DNA of 64,000 nucleotides from Mycobacterium sp. BK086. Its GTDB lineage: Bacteria > Actinomycetota > Actinomycetes > Mycobacteriales > Mycobacteriaceae. Position 1 is the first letter of the stretch; every line of letters starts with the position of its first letter. Where the stretch lies: NCBI GenBank assembly GCA_004362315.1, contig SNWL01000004.1, positions 1,112,808 through 1,176,807 of the forward strand. Direction: 5' to 3'. Under the pieces are notes generated by a model. That model had not been told where the DNA came from. It worked only from the letters and a program-made list of their open reading frames with translations, and did not search any database. This document shows positions 8,684 to 17,254 of this stretch, piece by piece. Position numbers and translations under genes: made by a program.

Positions 8684-8723
8684 CGGTACATCGGCGTACC
8701 GTGGCCGGTACAGTGACGTACCG
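8684..8723. promoter_or_regulatory. Twin palindromic operators upstream of the P450
   Basis: Two palindromes with identical arms CGGTAC-n6-GTACCG lie at 8684-8701 and 8706-8723. Their centres are exactly 22 bp apart, two helical turns, and they end 24 bases before the P450 ATG. This is a classic arrangement for two TetR dimers bound on one face of DNA. The TetR encoded at 7750-8382 is the nearest candidate. Confidence 0.75.
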
Positions 8724-8747
8724 AAGCGAAGCGAAGGGGCGAGGACG

Positions 8748-10106
8748 ATGGCACAGGCGACGAGCGATCCGATTCGACTGCCACCCGGTCCGCGCGTTCC
8801 GAAGCTGATCCAGGGCCTCCAGTTCTTCACTTCCCGGCGCTCAGCGGTCGGTGGCCTGACCAGACGCTACGGCCCGGCGGTCACCCTGAACCTTCCGATC
8901 TTCGGCAAGGCGGTGCTGATCAGCGACCCGGTCCTGGTCAAGGAGCTGTTCACCACCGGCAGTGACCTGGTGGGCCGGGCGACCAATCTGGGTGAGGTGC
9001 TCGGCCCGGGCTCCACGTTCAGCCTGGACGGCGAGGAGCACCGCGAACGGCGCAAGCTGCTGGTCCCGCCGTTTCACGGCAAGCGGATGCAGGGCTACGA
9101 AGCGATCGTCGAGGAAGAGGTGATGCGCGAGATCACCGGCTGGCCCGAGGGTGTCGAGTTCGAGACGCTGCCGTCGATGATGCACATCACGCTCAATGCG
9201 ATTCTGCGTGCGGTGTTCGGCGCCGAGGGTGCGGCGTTCGACGAGCTGCGCGAGCTGCTGCCCAAGACCGTCGTGGTCGGCTCCCGGATGGCATTGCTCC
9301 CGAAATTCTTCCGCCGCGACTTCGGCCCGCGCAGCCCCGGCGGGACGATGCAGCGCTACCGGCGCCGCTACGACGAGATCATCGACTTGCTGATCGCCGA
9401 CGCCCGCAACGACCCGGCGTTCTCCGAACGCGCCGATGTGCTGTCGCTGATGCTGCGGGCACGCTACGAAGACGGATCCGCGATCTCCGACCAGCACATC
9501 GCCGACGAACTCCTCACCCTGCTCAGTGCCGGGCACGAAACCACGGCAACCACCCTGGCCTGGCTGGTCGAGCGAGTGCGCAGGCACCCGGAGCTCTTGC
9601 GTCGGCTGGCCAAGGAGGCTGACGCAGGCGGGTCTGATCTCCAACAGGCGACGATCTGGGAGGTGCAGCGGACTCGGCCCGTCATCGACGGGACCTCTCG
9701 GCTGACGCTGCAGCGAATGAGGCTGGGCGAGTGGGTGATTCCCGAGAAGCATGTGGTGATCGTGAGCATCGCCTCGGCGCACGCCAACCGCGACCGATTC
9801 GAGAACGCCTCGACATTCAACCCGGACCGGTTCGTCGGCAACCCGCCGGACAACTACACCTGGATTCCCTTCGGCGGGGGCATCCGCCGGTGCATCGGCG
9901 CCGCGTTCGCCAACATGGAGATGCGCGTGACCCTGCGAACATTGCTGCGCGAGTTCACCTTTGAACCGACCGCCGCGGCGGGCGAGGCCTACCACTCACG
10001 GGGAATCGCCAACGCGCCGGGGGACGGCGGGCTCGCGGTCGTCCACCGCCGCTCCACGGCGACGCGGCGGGTCGATTCGCTGAGCGCACAATCGATCACT
10101 GGGTAG
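8748..10106 (+). CDS. Cytochrome P450, CYP138-like
   Basis: The product is a 452-residue soluble P450. Visible are the proline-rich N terminus LPPGPRVPKL, the C-helix region (DGEEHRERRKLLVPPFHG), the I-helix oxygen-activation motif AGHETT at about residue 262, and an ExxR (EVQR). The haem loop FGGGIRRCIG is at about 375-384, with the cysteine thiolate ligand. The overall sequence pattern matches my memory of M. tuberculosis CYP138, whose substrate is unknown. The frame extends further upstream, but the ATG at 8748, after the operators and a GGGGCGAGG element, is the sensible start. Regulation by the nearby TetR protein is inferred. Confidence 0.9.
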   Translation: MAQATSDPIRLPPGPRVPKLIQGLQFFTSRRSAVGGLTRRYGPAVTLNLPIFGKAVLISDPVLVKELFTTGSDLVGRATNLGEVLGPGSTFSLDGEEHRERRKLLVPPFHGKRMQGYEAIVEEEVMREITGWPEGVEFETLPSMMHITLNAILRAVFGAEGAAFDELRELLPKTVVVGSRMALLPKFFRRDFGPRSPGGTMQRYRRRYDEIIDLLIADARNDPAFSERADVLSLMLRARYEDGSAISDQHIADELLTLLSAGHETTATTLAWLVERVRRHPELLRRLAKEADAGGSDLQQATIWEVQRTRPVIDGTSRLTLQRMRLGEWVIPEKHVVIVSIASAHANRDRFENASTFNPDRFVGNPPDNYTWIPFGGGIRRCIGAAFANMEMRVTLRTLLREFTFEPTAAAGEAYHSRGIANAPGDGGLAVVHRRSTATRRVDSLSAQSITG

Positions 10107-10132
10107 CTCCTGGGAATCTGCTGGGAATCGCG

Positions 10133-11128
10133 TCAGGAGGGGAGGCGACGGTTCACCACGATTCCCGCACCGATGGACAACGCCAGCGCCAATGCGCCGA
10201 GGGCGACCCAGCCTCCGCTCGCGTCACCGCGCACGACCTGGTAGCCGATCTGCTCATCGAGTGTCGAGTACACCCGGTTCAGTTCACCCAGACTGGTCGC
10301 CCGAAATGCTTGGCCGCCACTGAGATCGGCGATCTGCGCCAGCGATGTGTCGTCGGTGGGAACGGGGATCGGCTGGCCGTCGACGGTGACGATCCCGTCC
10401 GGCGTGCCGAACGAGATCGTCGAGATCGGCACGCCCTGTTCCTTGGCGGCTCGGGCGGCTGTGAACGCCCCACGCGGCGACTCCAGATCGGGCGGCACCG
10501 TCTCCTTACCGTCGGACTCCAGCACGATGCGGGCCGGCGGCGGCCCGTCACCGCCGCCCATCACCGCGCCGGTGGTGGCGATGGCCTGCAGCGCCGTGAA
10601 AATGCCTTCGCCGGTGGCGGTGCGCGGCTCGGGAACCAGCTTGTCGATCGCCTGCTTGACCTGCTGGCGATCGATCGTGGGCGCCACCAATAGCGTTGCG
10701 CCCGAGGAGAATTTGACCAATCCGAGATTGATGCCCGGGGTGAGTAGGTCGGCGAAATGCTTGCCCGCCTCGCGGGCCGCCTCGATCCTGCTGGGGGCCA
10801 CGTCGGTTGCCGACATCGACTCCGAGACGTCGATCACGAGCATCACCACCGCCCGGTTGCGGGGGATGCGCACATCCTGTGTCGGGCCTGCCATCGCGGT
10901 GGTCAACAATGCGAGCGCCGCCACGAGCAAGGCAGCGGGGAGGTGTCGCCATCTGCGCGGCTTCTGGCCTGCGGCAACCTGTTCCAGCAGTGCCATGTTC
11001 GCGAAGCGCAACACCCGCCTGGTCCGTACCCGCTGGACGAGGAGGTAGACCACCACGGCGACCGCGATGATCAGCAGGTACAGGAACAGCCACGGGGTTG
11101 TGAAACCCGAGAGCGACAGTGAACTCAC
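10133..11128 (-). CDS. BatA-like membrane VWA-domain protein
   Basis: The product has 331 residues. Two hydrophobic segments near the N terminus are followed by a von Willebrand A domain with an intact metal-ion site: DVSESMS at about residue 100, then a TGEGI threonine, and an ESDGKE-type aspartate later. A C-terminal transmembrane helix completes the BatA-like topology (N-terminal BatA anchor, external or periplasmic VWA, C-terminal anchor). M. tuberculosis Rv1481 is a recalled relative. It is divergent from a close paralogue. No moxR or DUF58 gene is adjacent, which is unlike the usual MoxR-VWA cluster. Confidence 0.85.
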   Translation of the reverse strand: MSSLSLSGFTTPWLFLYLLIIAVAVVVYLLVQRVRTRRVLRFANMALLEQVAAGQKPRRWRHLPAALLVAALALLTTAMAGPTQDVRIPRNRAVVMLVIDVSESMSATDVAPSRIEAAREAGKHFADLLTPGINLGLVKFSSGATLLVAPTIDRQQVKQAIDKLVPEPRTATGEGIFTALQAIATTGAVMGGGDGPPPARIVLESDGKETVPPDLESPRGAFTAARAAKEQGVPISTISFGTPDGIVTVDGQPIPVPTDDTSLAQIADLSGGQAFRATSLGELNRVYSTLDEQIGYQVVRGDASGGWVALGALALALSIGAGIVVNRRLPS

Positions 11129-11230
11129 AGCCGGTGTGACCTCCTCTCAACTTCCGCCGGTACAAAGGACACCGTAGCCACGCTTTCTGAAGACGGGCTG
11201 GCCGAGAGCGAGGACAGGAGTGGGTCGAGC

Positions 11231-12244
11231 GTGATGACGGTGCCCGGCATCGGGTCGTTGACTCTGGCCGGACTGGCGCATCCGAGCCTTCTGCTGCTGG
11301 CGCTGGTGCCCGTCGCGCTGATCGCGCTGTACGCGGTGATGCAGATCCAGCGGCGGCGGCGCCTGCGCCAATTCAGCGATCCGACAGCGCTGGGCCGGCT
11401 TGCTCCCAAGCGACCACATCGCTTGCGGCACTTGCCGATTGCGCTGGCAGCCCTAGCCCTGCTGCTGCTGGTCTTCGCACTGGCCGGCCCCACCCATCAG
11501 GCTCGTATCCCCCGCAACCGCGCGGTGGTGATGCTGGTCATCGACGTCTCACAATCCATGCAGGCCAAAGACGTTCCCCCGACCCGGCTGCGCGCGGCAC
11601 AGGACGCCGCCAAAACCTTCGCCCAACAGCTGACCCCCGGCGTGAACCTGGGCCTGGTGTCCTTCGGCGGCAACGTCAACCTGCTGGTGTCCCCGACACC
11701 GGACCACGGCGCCACCGTCACCGCACTGGACAAGTTGCAGCCGGACAATTCCACCGCCACCGGAGAGGCCCTCTTCACCGCGCTGGAGTCCATCCAGACC
11801 GTGAGCACGGTGCTCTCCGCAGGAGATGCGACACCGCCGCCGGCGCGCATCGTGCTGCTGTCCGACGGCGGGGAGAACAAGCCGGCCAACCCCGACAATC
11901 CGCGCGGGGCCTACACCGCGGCCCGGGCGGCCAAAGACCAGGGCGTCCCGGTCTCCACCATCACCTTCGGCACGCAGGGTGGAGTCGTCACGCTGAAAGA
12001 CGACACGATCCCGGTGCCGTCGGATGACCGGCAGATGAAGCGGATCGCCGAACTGTCCGGGGGACAGAGCTACCGGGCCACCAATATCGACGAGCTCAAC
12101 AAGAGCTACGGTTCCGTGCTGCAGCAGGTTGGTTACCAAACGATCAGCGCACCGGCGGGCACGGCGTGGCTGCGCCTGGCCGTCCTTGTCGCGACGATCG
12201 CGGTGTTCCTGGGTCTGGCGGTGAATCGAAATCTGCCCGCATGA
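11231..12244 (+). CDS. BatA-like membrane VWA-domain protein (paralogue)
   Basis: The product has 337 residues, with the same topology as its divergent neighbour: an N-terminal hydrophobic pair, then the MIDAS motif DVSQSMQ, TGEAL, LLSDGGENK, and a C-terminal helix. Long stretches are alike in the two proteins ([25 protein letters not shown]), so they arose by duplication. The start is the GTG at 11231 or the ATG directly after it, with an AGGAG element upstream. It is followed 37 bases later by a small gene, with a GGAGGAG site between. VWA proteins of this type usually bind partner proteins in a metal-dependent way, often with MoxR ATPases encoded elsewhere. Confidence 0.85.
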   Translation: MMTVPGIGSLTLAGLAHPSLLLLALVPVALIALYAVMQIQRRRRLRQFSDPTALGRLAPKRPHRLRHLPIALAALALLLLVFALAGPTHQARIPRNRAVVMLVIDVSQSMQAKDVPPTRLRAAQDAAKTFAQQLTPGVNLGLVSFGGNVNLLVSPTPDHGATVTALDKLQPDNSTATGEALFTALESIQTVSTVLSAGDATPPPARIVLLSDGGENKPANPDNPRGAYTAARAAKDQGVPVSTITFGTQGGVVTLKDDTIPVPSDDRQMKRIAELSGGQSYRATNIDELNKSYGSVLQQVGYQTISAPAGTAWLRLAVLVATIAVFLGLAVNRNLPA

Positions 12245-12281
12245 TGGGTAGGGACGTCAGCAGAGCAGGAGGAGAAGCCCG

Positions 12282-12527
12282 ATGATCACCGCCGACAATG
12301 TCCGCCAACTACTCGACAGCGAGATCGATGCGGTGCTGGTCCTGGTCGAGGGCCGCATCCACGTCATCGACCCGGCAGCGTTGGACACCGACGAATACCG
12401 CGGGGCACTGCAGGTCATCACCCGCGAGGAACTGATCGAGCAGGCCGGTGGCGAGGAGCTGTCGGATCGGGAGCTTCTCGAGCAGGCCGCAGCCCTCGAG
12501 ATGGCCGTCGACGAACTCGGCGGCTAG
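12282..12527 (+). CDS. Small acidic hypothetical protein (81 aa)
   Basis: The product is an 81-residue, strongly acidic soluble protein with a beta-strand-like core (AVLVLVEGRIHVIDP) and a helical acidic tail (LSDRELLEQAAALEMAVDEL). I recognise no named domain. A strong ribosome-binding site (GGAGGAG) lies eight bases upstream of the ATG. It follows the VWA gene in the same direction and probably shares its transcript. Its stop is one base from the stop of the convergent HugZ-like gene. Confidence 0.75.
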   Translation: MITADNVRQLLDSEIDAVLVLVEGRIHVIDPAALDTDEYRGALQVITREELIEQAGGEELSDRELLEQAAALEMAVDELGG

Positions 12528-12528
12528 G

Positions 12529-13329
12529 TCAGCGCGCCCGCGCGCGCTGCACGAGATCTACTGACGCCGTCCGTAATTCGTCGGCCGAGGACAGCGGCGC
12601 TCCGAAGCCGACCCGGGTGTAGCCCATACCGCGGGGAGTCTCGACGCGAAGATCCAGCCCGTAGCGGTCGATGCCGGTGCACACCGCGACCGTCGTGTCG
12701 GGGTACCCGCCCAGCGCCCGCGCCATCTCGGCAAGGGAATCGGCGTGGTCGGCATTGAGGTGGGCGAGCGCGCCGCCGGCGTTCGGGCGAACGGGGTCCG
12801 GGGCGGCCGCGTCGTAGTCGGCGGCGGTCGCCGAGTCCATCCGGCCGTACCCGCCGACCCAGCGCACCCGTTGTACTCGCAGCACCCACACCGTGAAGTC
12901 GGAGTAGTCGATGTAGTACTTCGCTGCCGTGACCGCTGCCAGGTGCGCGTCGCGTGCCGCCGCCAGCTCGTCGCCGGTGGGGCGTTCGGCCACACCGGCC
13001 AAGGTGATCCGTCCGCTGGCCAGCGGGTCGGATTCCGTTGTCGGCGCGACGATGGCGAGGCTGGCACGCGGATCGCCGGCCAGGTTGCGGCCGTGCTCGG
13101 CCATGTTCGAAACGCAGAGCACCGGCGCGCCACCGAGCAGCCCGTAGGTGACGAAGGACGCCCACGGATCGCCGGTTGCGGTCAATGAGGCGAGCGTCGC
13201 GGTATTGGTCGACGCGGCGATGCTGCGCGCCTCTTCGGCCGCCGAGGGGCGGGTGTCGTCGACGATGTCGGTCAGCGGCGGCGGAACCGAGGGCGCGTCG
13301 CCGGGGTCGCCATGATCGCGGGTAACCAC
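12529..13329 (-). CDS. HugZ-like protein (flavin/PNPOx-like split barrel plus DUF2470)
   Basis: The product has 266 residues. The N-terminal half is a pyridoxamine-phosphate-oxidase-like split barrel (TNTATLASLTATGDPWASFV, then DPRASLAIVAP). The C-terminal part is a DUF2470-like domain with HLNADHADSLAEMARALGG, the arrangement seen in the HugZ haem-oxygenase family. Members bind haem or flavin; some degrade haem, while many actinobacterial ones have no assigned role. The GTG start at 13329 is assumed. It is divergent from an ABC-importer operon across 79 bases, which raises but does not prove a link to iron or haem. Confidence 0.8.
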   Translation of the reverse strand: MVTRDHGDPGDAPSVPPPLTDIVDDTRPSAAEEARSIAASTNTATLASLTATGDPWASFVTYGLLGGAPVLCVSNMAEHGRNLAGDPRASLAIVAPTTESDPLASGRITLAGVAERPTGDELAAARDAHLAAVTAAKYYIDYSDFTVWVLRVQRVRWVGGYGRMDSATAADYDAAAPDPVRPNAGGALAHLNADHADSLAEMARALGGYPDTTVAVCTGIDRYGLDLRVETPRGMGYTRVGFGAPLSSADELRTASVDLVQRARAR

Positions 13330-13351
13330 GGGTGGAACATACCGCGCTCAC

Positions 13352-13377
13352 TACTATGGGAATGCAAGTGACGTCAC
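13352..13377 (+). promoter_or_regulatory. Possible promoter and operator of the ABC-importer operon
   Basis: The 79-base gap before the binding-protein gene contains TACTAT at 13352-13357, a plausible -10 element of the TANNNT type. Directly downstream at 13368-13377 is a perfect 10-bp palindrome, GTGACGTCAC. A palindrome overlapping the expected transcription start would suit a repressor. No cognate regulator is encoded next to it. The -35 element is not clear. Confidence 0.35.
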
Positions 13378-13408
13378 CGCATCGCTTCCTATCAGAGAAG
13401 GTTCGGTC

Positions 13409-14533
13409 ATGAAGAACGTACGTCTGCTCTCGGCCCTCGCGGCCGTCGTCATGGTCACCGCCATCGCCTGCGCACCACCGGAGAAGAAGAGCGGTGGGGA
13501 CAAAACCAACACCGGGGTGTCGGCCGCCCTGGCGACCTCCTCGTTCGACTTCGGCGGGATGGACGGGCTGATCGCCGCGGCGAAGAAGGAGGGCGAGCTC
13601 AACGTCATCGCCCTTCCACCGGACTGGGCGAATTACGCCGCCATCATCAAGGCGTTCAGCGACAAATACGGCATCAAGGTGAACTCCGCGCAGCCCGACG
13701 CCTCCAGCCAGGACGAGATCAATGCCGCAGTCCAGCAGAAGGGCCGCAGCACCGCACCCGACGTGTTCGATCTGGGCCAGTCGGTGGCATTGGCCAACAA
13801 GTCGATGTTCGCGCCCTACAAGGTGGCGACGTTCGACAGCATCCCGGACGCGATGAAGGCGGTGGACGGACTGCTGGTCAACGACTACGGCGGTTACATG
13901 TCGATCGGCTACGACTCGGCCAAGGTCCCCGACTTGAGCACCGTCAACGACCTGATGGACCCCGCGTACAAGGGCAAGGTCGCACTCAACGGGGATCCCA
14001 CCCAGGCCGGTGCCGCGTTCTCGGGCGTTGCGATGGTGGCGCTGTCGCAGGGCGGCTCGGCCGACGACATCTCCGCGGGTGTCTCGTTCTTCGAACGGCT
14101 CAAGCAGGCGGGCAACTTCCTTCCCGTCGACCCGACGCCGGCGACCATCGAATCGGGGCAGACGCCCGTCGTCATCGACTGGGATTACCTGAACGCCGCG
14201 CAGACCAAGAAGCTGCCGAGCTGGAAGGTGTTCGTGCCCCAGGGCGCGGTGCTGGGCGGGTACTACTTCCAGGCGATCAACAAGGACGCCCCGCACCCGG
14301 CGGCGGCACGGCTGTGGCAGGAGTTCCTCTACAGCGACGAAGGGCAGAACCTGTACCTGCAGGGTGGTGCGCGCCCGGTCCGTGCCGATGCGATGGTCAA
14401 GTCGGGGACCATCGACGCGGCGGCGTACGAGAAGCTCCCGCCGGTCAGCGGAAAGCCGGTGATTCTCAACCAGACACAGACCGACGCCGCCACCAAGTAC
14501 CTGGCCGACACCTGGGCCAAGGCAGTCGGCTGA
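13409..14533 (+). CDS. ABC importer substrate-binding lipoprotein
   Basis: The product has 374 residues. A signal peptide ends in the lipobox TAIAC with the modified cysteine at residue 21. The mature part is a two-lobed periplasmic-binding-protein fold of the PotD/SBP_bac_6/8 kind: GLIAAAKKEGELNVIALP, SDKYGIKVNSAQPDASS, DVFDLGQSVALANKSM, then a C-terminal lobe with LWQEFLYSDEGQ. Related proteins bind polyamines, ferric iron, thiamine or phosphonates, and the ligand cannot be read from sequence. It is the first gene of a four-gene operon; the next start is four bases after its stop. Confidence 0.88.
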   Translation: MKNVRLLSALAAVVMVTAIACAPPEKKSGGDKTNTGVSAALATSSFDFGGMDGLIAAAKKEGELNVIALPPDWANYAAIIKAFSDKYGIKVNSAQPDASSQDEINAAVQQKGRSTAPDVFDLGQSVALANKSMFAPYKVATFDSIPDAMKAVDGLLVNDYGGYMSIGYDSAKVPDLSTVNDLMDPAYKGKVALNGDPTQAGAAFSGVAMVALSQGGSADDISAGVSFFERLKQAGNFLPVDPTPATIESGQTPVVIDWDYLNAAQTKKLPSWKVFVPQGAVLGGYYFQAINKDAPHPAAARLWQEFLYSDEGQNLYLQGGARPVRADAMVKSGTIDAAAYEKLPPVSGKPVILNQTQTDAATKYLADTWAKAVG

Positions 14534-14537
14534 CATC

Positions 14538-15398
14538 GTGGCGGCGGGCACCGTGGGCCGACGTGTCCGAGAACTCGTTCCGCTACTGCCTTTCGGAGTC
14601 TTCGTCACGATCTTCCTGATCGTCCCGACGGTGACGGTGATCGTGTCCGCCTTCTATCTCGACGGCGTGTTCTCGCTGCAGCGCATCGGGTTGCTGTTCT
14701 CCGATACCGCGTTGGCCGCACTGGGCAAGAGCGTGCTGCTCTCGGCGAGCACCGCCGCGATCGGTGCGATCCTCGGGGCGGTGCTGGCATGGCTGGTCGT
14801 CACCAGTTCACCCACGTCGCGGTTGCGTCGTGTAGTGCTGTCGCTGTGCAGCGTGCTGGCCCAATTCGGTGGAGTGGCTTTGGCTTTCGCGTTCCTGGCG
14901 ACGATCGGCCTCAACGGCGTGCTCACCCTGTGGGTGTCCGACTGGTTCGGGTTCAACCTGTCAGGCGACGGCTGGCTCTACTCGCTGCGCGGTCTGATCC
15001 TGGTCTACACCTACTTCCAGATCCCGCTGATGGTCATCGTGTTCACGCCCGCGCTGGAAGGACTGCGCGCCGAATGGCGGGAAGCGGCGGTCAGTCTCGG
15101 CGCGTCGCGGTGGGCGTACTGGCGCGAGGTCGGCTTCCCGCTGCTGCTGCCGGCGTTTCTCGGGTCGGCATTGCTGTTGTTCGCCAATGCCTTTGCCGCG
15201 TATGCCACCGCCGCCGCGCTGGTCAGTCAGGGCAGCCCGATCCTGCCCCTGCTGATCCGCACGGCGCTGACCTCTGAGGTGGTCCTCGGGCAATCCGGCT
15301 TCGCCTACGCGCTGGCCCTGGAGATGGTGGTCGTGGTCGCGGTGGTCATGATCGCCTACAACCTGCTGGTGCGGCGCACGTCGAGATGGCTGCAATGA
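14538..15398 (+). CDS. ABC importer permease (PotB-like)
   Basis: The product is a 286-residue inner-membrane protein with about six transmembrane helices. The cytoplasmic coupling loop is EAAVSLGASRWAYWREVGFPLLLPA, the EAA motif that contacts the ATPase. It resembles PotB/CysU-type permeases. The GTG start lies four bases after the binding-protein stop. It forms the importer channel together with the next permease. Confidence 0.88.
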   Translation: MAAGTVGRRVRELVPLLPFGVFVTIFLIVPTVTVIVSAFYLDGVFSLQRIGLLFSDTALAALGKSVLLSASTAAIGAILGAVLAWLVVTSSPTSRLRRVVLSLCSVLAQFGGVALAFAFLATIGLNGVLTLWVSDWFGFNLSGDGWLYSLRGLILVYTYFQIPLMVIVFTPALEGLRAEWREAAVSLGASRWAYWREVGFPLLLPAFLGSALLLFANAFAAYATAAALVSQGSPILPLLIRTALTSEVVLGQSGFAYALALEMVVVVAVVMIAYNLLVRRTSRWLQ

Positions 15399-16159
15399 AG
15401 GCCGGCCGGATCGGACGAGGGGCGGCGCTGGCGCTGTTCGGGTTGTTCTTTTTGTTCCCGCTGTACGCGATGGCCGATTTCAGCACCCGGGATCTGATCC
15501 ACGGTGGGCGCACGCTGCAGGCGTGGAAGAACTTGGTACAGAACGAGATGCTGTATCAGGCGATCGTCATCTCCCTGTTGCTGGCGGTATTCACCGTCGT
15601 GTTGATGTTGACGATCCTGGTGCCGACGATGATCTGGGTCCGGCTGCGCGCCCCCTGGGGCAGGCGCCCGGTGGAGTTCCTGTGCCTTCTGCCGCTGACC
15701 ATCCCCGCACTGGTGATCGTCGTCGGCCTGCGCAACGTCTACCTGTGGGTGGTCTATTTCCTGGGCGAATCCGCGCTGACCCTGACGTTCATCTACGTCG
15801 TGCTGGTGCTGCCGTTCGCCTACCGGTCCCTCGACGGCGCACTGTCCGCGATCGACCTGAAAACCCTTGCCGAGGCGGCTCGTTCGCTGGGTGCGGGATG
15901 GACCACGACGATCGTGCGGGTGATCGTGCCCAACATCTGGTCGGGCATCTTGTCGGCCGCGTTCATCTCGATCGCGGTGGTGCTCGGCGAGTACACCATC
16001 GCCTCGCTGAGCGGATACGAAAACCTCCAGGTGGTGATCGTCGCGCTCGGTAAGAGTGATGGGCCGACGTCGGTGGCGGCATCGCTGGCGACGCTGGTCT
16101 TCGGATTCATACTGCTGCTGACACTGTCGCTGGTGACCCGTAGGAAGGGCCGATCATGA
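15395..16159 (+). CDS. ABC importer permease (PotC-like)
   Basis: The product has about 254 residues and roughly six transmembrane helices. The EAA loop reads LAEAARSLGAGWTTTIVRVIVPNI. The ATG at 15395 overlaps the upstream stop as ATGA, the usual sign of translational coupling; an in-frame ATG at 15386 is also possible. It is the second half of the membrane channel for the importer encoded at 13409-17196. Confidence 0.88.
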   Translation: MKAGRIGRGAALALFGLFFLFPLYAMADFSTRDLIHGGRTLQAWKNLVQNEMLYQAIVISLLLAVFTVVLMLTILVPTMIWVRLRAPWGRRPVEFLCLLPLTIPALVIVVGLRNVYLWVVYFLGESALTLTFIYVVLVLPFAYRSLDGALSAIDLKTLAEAARSLGAGWTTTIVRVIVPNIWSGILSAAFISIAVVLGEYTIASLSGYENLQVVIVALGKSDGPTSVAASLATLVFGFILLLTLSLVTRRKGRS

Positions 16160-17196
16160 CGGGCGTCTCCGTTGATTTCGCTGACGTGACACGGATCTAC
16201 GGGGCGGTGCGTGCTCTCGACGGACTGACGCTGGACCTGCGACCCGGCGAGATGGTCGCCCTTCTCGGGCCGTCGGGCTGCGGCAAGACCACCGCACTGC
16301 GCATCCTGGCCGGACTCGACGCGCCGACATCGGGGCGGGTCGCGGTCGACGCCATCGACATCACCGACGTGCCACCGAACAAGCGCGATATGGGCATGGT
16401 GTTTCAGGCGTACAGCCTCTTTCCGCATCTGACCGTTCTCGACAACGTCGCGTTCGGGCTCAAGCTGCGCGGCAAGAGCAAGGCCGAACGCACCACGCTG
16501 GCCGGTGACATGCTCGACCTGGTTGGGCTCGCGGAACACAAGCAGAAGTACGCCAGTCAACTCTCCGGCGGTCAGCAGCAGCGGGTCGCACTGGCCCGCG
16601 CGTTGGCGATCCAGCCCCGGGTGCTGCTCCTGGACGAGCCGCTGTCCGCACTGGACGCGAAGGTGCGTGCACAGCTTCGCGACGAGATCCGGCGTGTGCA
16701 GCTCGAAGTCGGCACGACGACACTGTTCGTCACCCACGACCAGGAAGAGGCGCTGGCCGTCGCTGATCGAGTCGGTGTGATGAATCAGGGTCGCCTGGAA
16801 CAGATTTCCGCACCCGCGGATGTCTACGCCCATCCCGCCACCCCGTTCGTCGCCGAGTTCGTCGGCCTCAACAACAAAGTCGACGCCGAGGTGGCCGACG
16901 GCCGAGTGCGGTTGCTGGGAACCTCGCTGGCTGCGGCCGAGGGCTCGATCACCACCGGCGCCGGCGTGGCGCTGATCCGGCCGGAGTCGGTGCGGGTCAG
17001 CGCCGATCCCGCCGGACCGGCCACCGTCGCCTCGGTATCGTTTCTCGGGCCGATATCGCTGGTGCACTCCATCTTTGACAATGGAACGCGGCTGATCGCA
17101 CAGACCTCCAGTGCGCAGGCCACCGCACTGTCGCCCGGTGATCGCATCGCCGTCGGTGTCGAACAGCCCGCCGTGCTGGTGGTGCCGTCGAACTAG
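16156..17196 (+). CDS. ABC importer ATPase (PotA/FbpC type with TOBE domain)
   Basis: The product has 346 residues. Walker A is GPSGCGKTT at about residues 38-46, the Q-loop is VFQAYSLFPHLTV, the signature is LSGGQQQR, and Walker B is VLLLDEPLSALD. The switch histidine is in FVTHDQEEAL. The C-terminal 100 residues form a TOBE-type regulatory domain (LIRPESVRV and following), as in PotA, FbpC and CysA. It starts as ATGA over the stop of the second permease, completing a lipoprotein-permease-permease-ATPase operon. Confidence 0.92.
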   Translation: MTGVSVDFADVTRIYGAVRALDGLTLDLRPGEMVALLGPSGCGKTTALRILAGLDAPTSGRVAVDAIDITDVPPNKRDMGMVFQAYSLFPHLTVLDNVAFGLKLRGKSKAERTTLAGDMLDLVGLAEHKQKYASQLSGGQQQRVALARALAIQPRVLLLDEPLSALDAKVRAQLRDEIRRVQLEVGTTTLFVTHDQEEALAVADRVGVMNQGRLEQISAPADVYAHPATPFVAEFVGLNNKVDAEVADGRVRLLGTSLAAAEGSITTGAGVALIRPESVRVSADPAGPATVASVSFLGPISLVHSIFDNGTRLIAQTSSAQATALSPGDRIAVGVEQPAVLVVPSN

Positions 17197-17254
17197 GTGT
17201 GCGCCAAACCGGCAAGACCGCATTTCCGAGGCCGTCGCGCAGTACGTTGGCGGG

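Noticed and set aside
8511-8747. N-terminal extension of the P450 frame
   Set aside because: It would run across the divergent small gene and both operators; the family N terminus begins at the ATG at 8748.
13368-13377. GTGACGTCAC as a member of the 20-bp palindrome regulon
   Set aside because: It shares only the GAC/GTC letters; arm length and core CCG-AA-CGG are absent.
12524-14608. A 694-codon minus-strand frame opposite the ABC binding-protein gene and overlapping the HugZ-like gene
   Set aside because: Composition is that of antisense to a real gene (His/Arg/Gly runs), and it conflicts with the lipobox-bearing lipoprotein on the plus strand.
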